This document shows positions 62,555 through 64,000 of a DNA stretch of 64,000 nucleotides, one piece after another (the stretch's first letter is position 1; each line of letters begins with the position of its first letter). Both the position numbers and the translations under genes were made by a program. The stretch covers positions 739,020 through 803,019 of the forward strand of contig NZ_JADPJG010000035.1 of NCBI RefSeq assembly GCF_023073335.1, in the 5' to 3' direction. Below the pieces are notes generated by a model that was not told the DNA's origin, ran no database searches, and saw only the letters and a list, made by a program, of their open reading frames with translations. Source of the DNA: Bradyrhizobium sp. 21. GTDB lineage: Bacteria > Pseudomonadota > Alphaproteobacteria > Rhizobiales > Xanthobacteraceae.

Positions 62555-63904
62555 ATGCATCTGACTGAGACAATTTCGTCCGACCGCCGGTCGATCCTGA
62601 AGGGCCTCGCGGCCGCAGCCGTCACGTCCCTGGCGGCACCAGCCACGACTGCAACGGCGATGGCGGCAACGGCGATGGCAGCCGACGGCCTGCCGGCGCA
62701 GCCGACCGGAGCGGCGGCGGCCATCGCCACCGACAATGCCTATTGGACGGCCGTGAAGGGGCTCTATGCCGTGACGCCTGAAATCGTCAATCTGGAGAAC
62801 GGCTTTTGGGGCATCATGGCCGAGCCGGTGAGGCGCGAATTCATTCGCCAGTCCGACATGGTCAACTATCAGAATTCCTATTACGCGCGGCAGCGCGCGG
62901 GGGCGGATTTCGAGGCCGTGCGCATCAAGGTGGCGCAGGCGGTCGGCGCGGCGCCCGAGGAGATTGCGCTCACCCGGGGCGCGACCGAAGCGCTGCAGCT
63001 CCTGATCGGCGGCTACAACAAGCTGAAGCCAGGCGACAGCGTGCTCTACACCGACCTCGACTACGATTCGATGCAGTATGCGATGAACGCGCTGAAGGGC
63101 CGCCGTGGCGTCGATGTCGTCAAGTTCGATGTGCCGGAGCCTGCCACCCGCCAGAGCGTGCTCGACGCCTATGGCCGCGCCCTCGAAGCGAATCCCAAGA
63201 CCAGGCTCCTCCTCCTCACCCATGTCAGCCATCGCACCGGCCTCGTCATGCCGGTCGCCGAGATCGCCCGCATGGCCAAGGCCAAGGGCGTCGACATCAT
63301 CCTCGACGCCGCCCATTCCTGGGGGCAGATGGACTTCAGGGTGGGCGAGCTCGGCGTCGATTTCGTCGGCTTCAACCTGCACAAATGGATCGGCGCACCG
63401 GTCGGCGTGGGCTTCCTCTACATCAGGAAGGATCGTCTCGCCGACATCGATCGTGACATGGGCGACGAGGATTTTGCGCAAGACGACATCCGCTCGCGCG
63501 TGCATACCGGCACGGTCAATTTCGCGACGGTGCTGACGGTGCCCGCGGCCGTGGCGCTCCATCAGCAGATCGGCGCCGCGGCGAAACAGGCCCGCCTGCG
63601 CTATTTGCGCGACTACTGGGTGAGCCGCGCGCGGGACTTCAAGGACATCGAGATCCTGACGCCGGATGAGCCCGGCCTGTATGGTGCGCTCACATCCTTC
63701 CGCCTTGCCGGCAAGACGAGCAAAGCCGACAACGACGCCACCGTGGCGAAGCTCAGGGACGGCCACAAGATCCTGACGGTCCGTCGCGCGGGCGTCGCCA
63801 AGGGACAATGCATCCGCGTGACGCCGGCGCTCTACAACGACGAGTCCGATCTCGACCGCTTCGTCGAGGCGCTCGCCGTCATCACGGGCACGAAGACGGG
63901 GTGA
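62555..63904 (+). CDS. Tat-exported class V aminotransferase-fold PLP enzyme (isopenicillin N epimerase-like)
   Basis: The 449-residue protein starts with a twin-arginine signal (DRRSILKGLAAAAVTSLAAP). The class V aminotransferase fold follows: 'LNGFWGIMAEPV'-type entry (NLENGFWGIM), 'ALTRGATEALQLLIGGY', the PLP-contact Asp in IILDAAHSWGQ, and the PLP Lys in FNLHKWIGAP. The class includes isopenicillin N epimerase, cysteine desulphurases and kynureninase-like enzymes; the reaction is unknown here. Export of PLP enzymes is rare and fits folded-protein export by Tat. GGAGG at 62545-62549 fixes the start at 62555 rather than at the GTG at 62543. Confidence 0.88.
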   Translation: MHLTETISSDRRSILKGLAAAAVTSLAAPATTATAMAATAMAADGLPAQPTGAAAAIATDNAYWTAVKGLYAVTPEIVNLENGFWGIMAEPVRREFIRQSDMVNYQNSYYARQRAGADFEAVRIKVAQAVGAAPEEIALTRGATEALQLLIGGYNKLKPGDSVLYTDLDYDSMQYAMNALKGRRGVDVVKFDVPEPATRQSVLDAYGRALEANPKTRLLLLTHVSHRTGLVMPVAEIARMAKAKGVDIILDAAHSWGQMDFRVGELGVDFVGFNLHKWIGAPVGVGFLYIRKDRLADIDRDMGDEDFAQDDIRSRVHTGTVNFATVLTVPAAVALHQQIGAAAKQARLRYLRDYWVSRARDFKDIEILTPDEPGLYGALTSFRLAGKTSKADNDATVAKLRDGHKILTVRRAGVAKGQCIRVTPALYNDESDLDRFVEALAVITGTKTG

Positions 63905-63906
63905 AC

Positions 63907-63926
63907 CCGGGGGCGGGCGCCCCCGG
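63907..63926. terminator. Strong GC hairpin between convergent genes
   Basis: CCGGGGGC at 63907-63914 and GCCCCCGG at 63919-63926 form a perfect 8-base stem with a 4-base loop directly after the PLP enzyme stop. It has no T-run, so it would be a weak or two-way terminator. Confidence 0.5.
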
Positions 63927-63941
63927 ATATCCCCGTGACCC

Positions 63942-64000
63942 TCACGCCGCGGCGAGCGCCGGTTGCACCGGCCGCCGGCCGATCATCAGCGACAGCACGG
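63942..64000 (-). CDS. C-terminal end of a minus-strand gene (partial)
   Basis: From the right edge the minus strand reads 'VLSLMIGRRPVQPALAAA' and then TGA at 63944-63942. This looks like a real protein end, possibly of a membrane transporter, and convergent placement fits the hairpin before it. Only 18 residues are in the window, so no family is named. Confidence 0.5.
   Translation of the reverse strand, partial: VLSLMIGRRPVQPALAAA

Overview
The window is high-GC chromosomal DNA from an alphaproteobacterium, most likely Bradyrhizobium or a close relative in the Nitrobacteraceae. This rests on the housekeeping gene order (SRP RNA-dnaX-ybaB-recR; rpmH-rnpA-yidC-engB-argB on one strand), the character of the proteins, and many intergenic palindromic repeats of the kind common in that group. 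No replication origin, rRNA, CRISPR array or intact insertion sequence was seen.

Layout. 0-5.3 kb: the 3' end of a UDP-sugar dehydrogenase gene, helicase hrpB, a retropepsin-like protease and a phosphohexomutase. 5.4-7.6 kb (minus): an Lrp/AsnC regulator, nudC and a HIT protein. 7.8-12.2 kb (minus): a polar amino acid ABC transporter coupled to an SDR protein and an enolase-superfamily enzyme. 12.4-14.9 kb (plus): a two-gene cassette of a SIR2-like NADase and a membrane-anchored nSTAND ATPase, inserted just before the SRP RNA. 15.0-18.5 kb: SRP RNA, dnaX, ybaB, recR and a small exported protein. 18.6-33.6 kb: core genes ampG, rmuC, def-fmt-truA, dapE, dapD, a HAD nucleotidase, argB with a DUF1036 protein, engB, yidC, rnpA and rpmH. 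34.0-35.5 kb: an orphan histidine kinase.

35.8-41.9 kb is the most interesting part. A tRNA-Arg(ACG) gene is followed by two minus-strand genes: a lipase-like (LCAT) alpha/beta hydrolase fused to a CHAT protease, and a SIR2-like NADase fused to a CHAT domain whose catalytic Cys is replaced by His. The last bases of the tRNA are repeated exactly (14 bp) just beyond the operon, which suggests a small genomic island. Together with the 12.4 kb SIR2-nSTAND pair, this makes two independent SIR2-based, probably anti-phage or cell-suicide modules in one window. The LCAT-CHAT/SIR2-pseudoCHAT pair matches no defence system I can name.

42.5-64 kb is accessory: a 2091-residue subtilisin-like protease with RTX repeats and a VWD domain; a GGDEF/EAL protein; a PstS-like binding protein; a cytochrome b561/ethylbenzene-dehydrogenase-like fusion with a 2Fe-2S reductase; an exported repeat protein; an IclR-controlled acyl-CoA operon (enoyl-CoA hydratase/isomerase, NDP-forming acyl-CoA ligase, TctC-type binding protein) with a palindromic operator; a 52-residue membrane protein; a Tat-exported PLP enzyme; and the 3' end of a minus-strand gene at the right edge.

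Start codons were moved inward from the longest reading frame wherever a ribosome binding site, signal peptide or family N-terminus argued for it. All functional assignments come from reading motifs by eye; no database search was possible.
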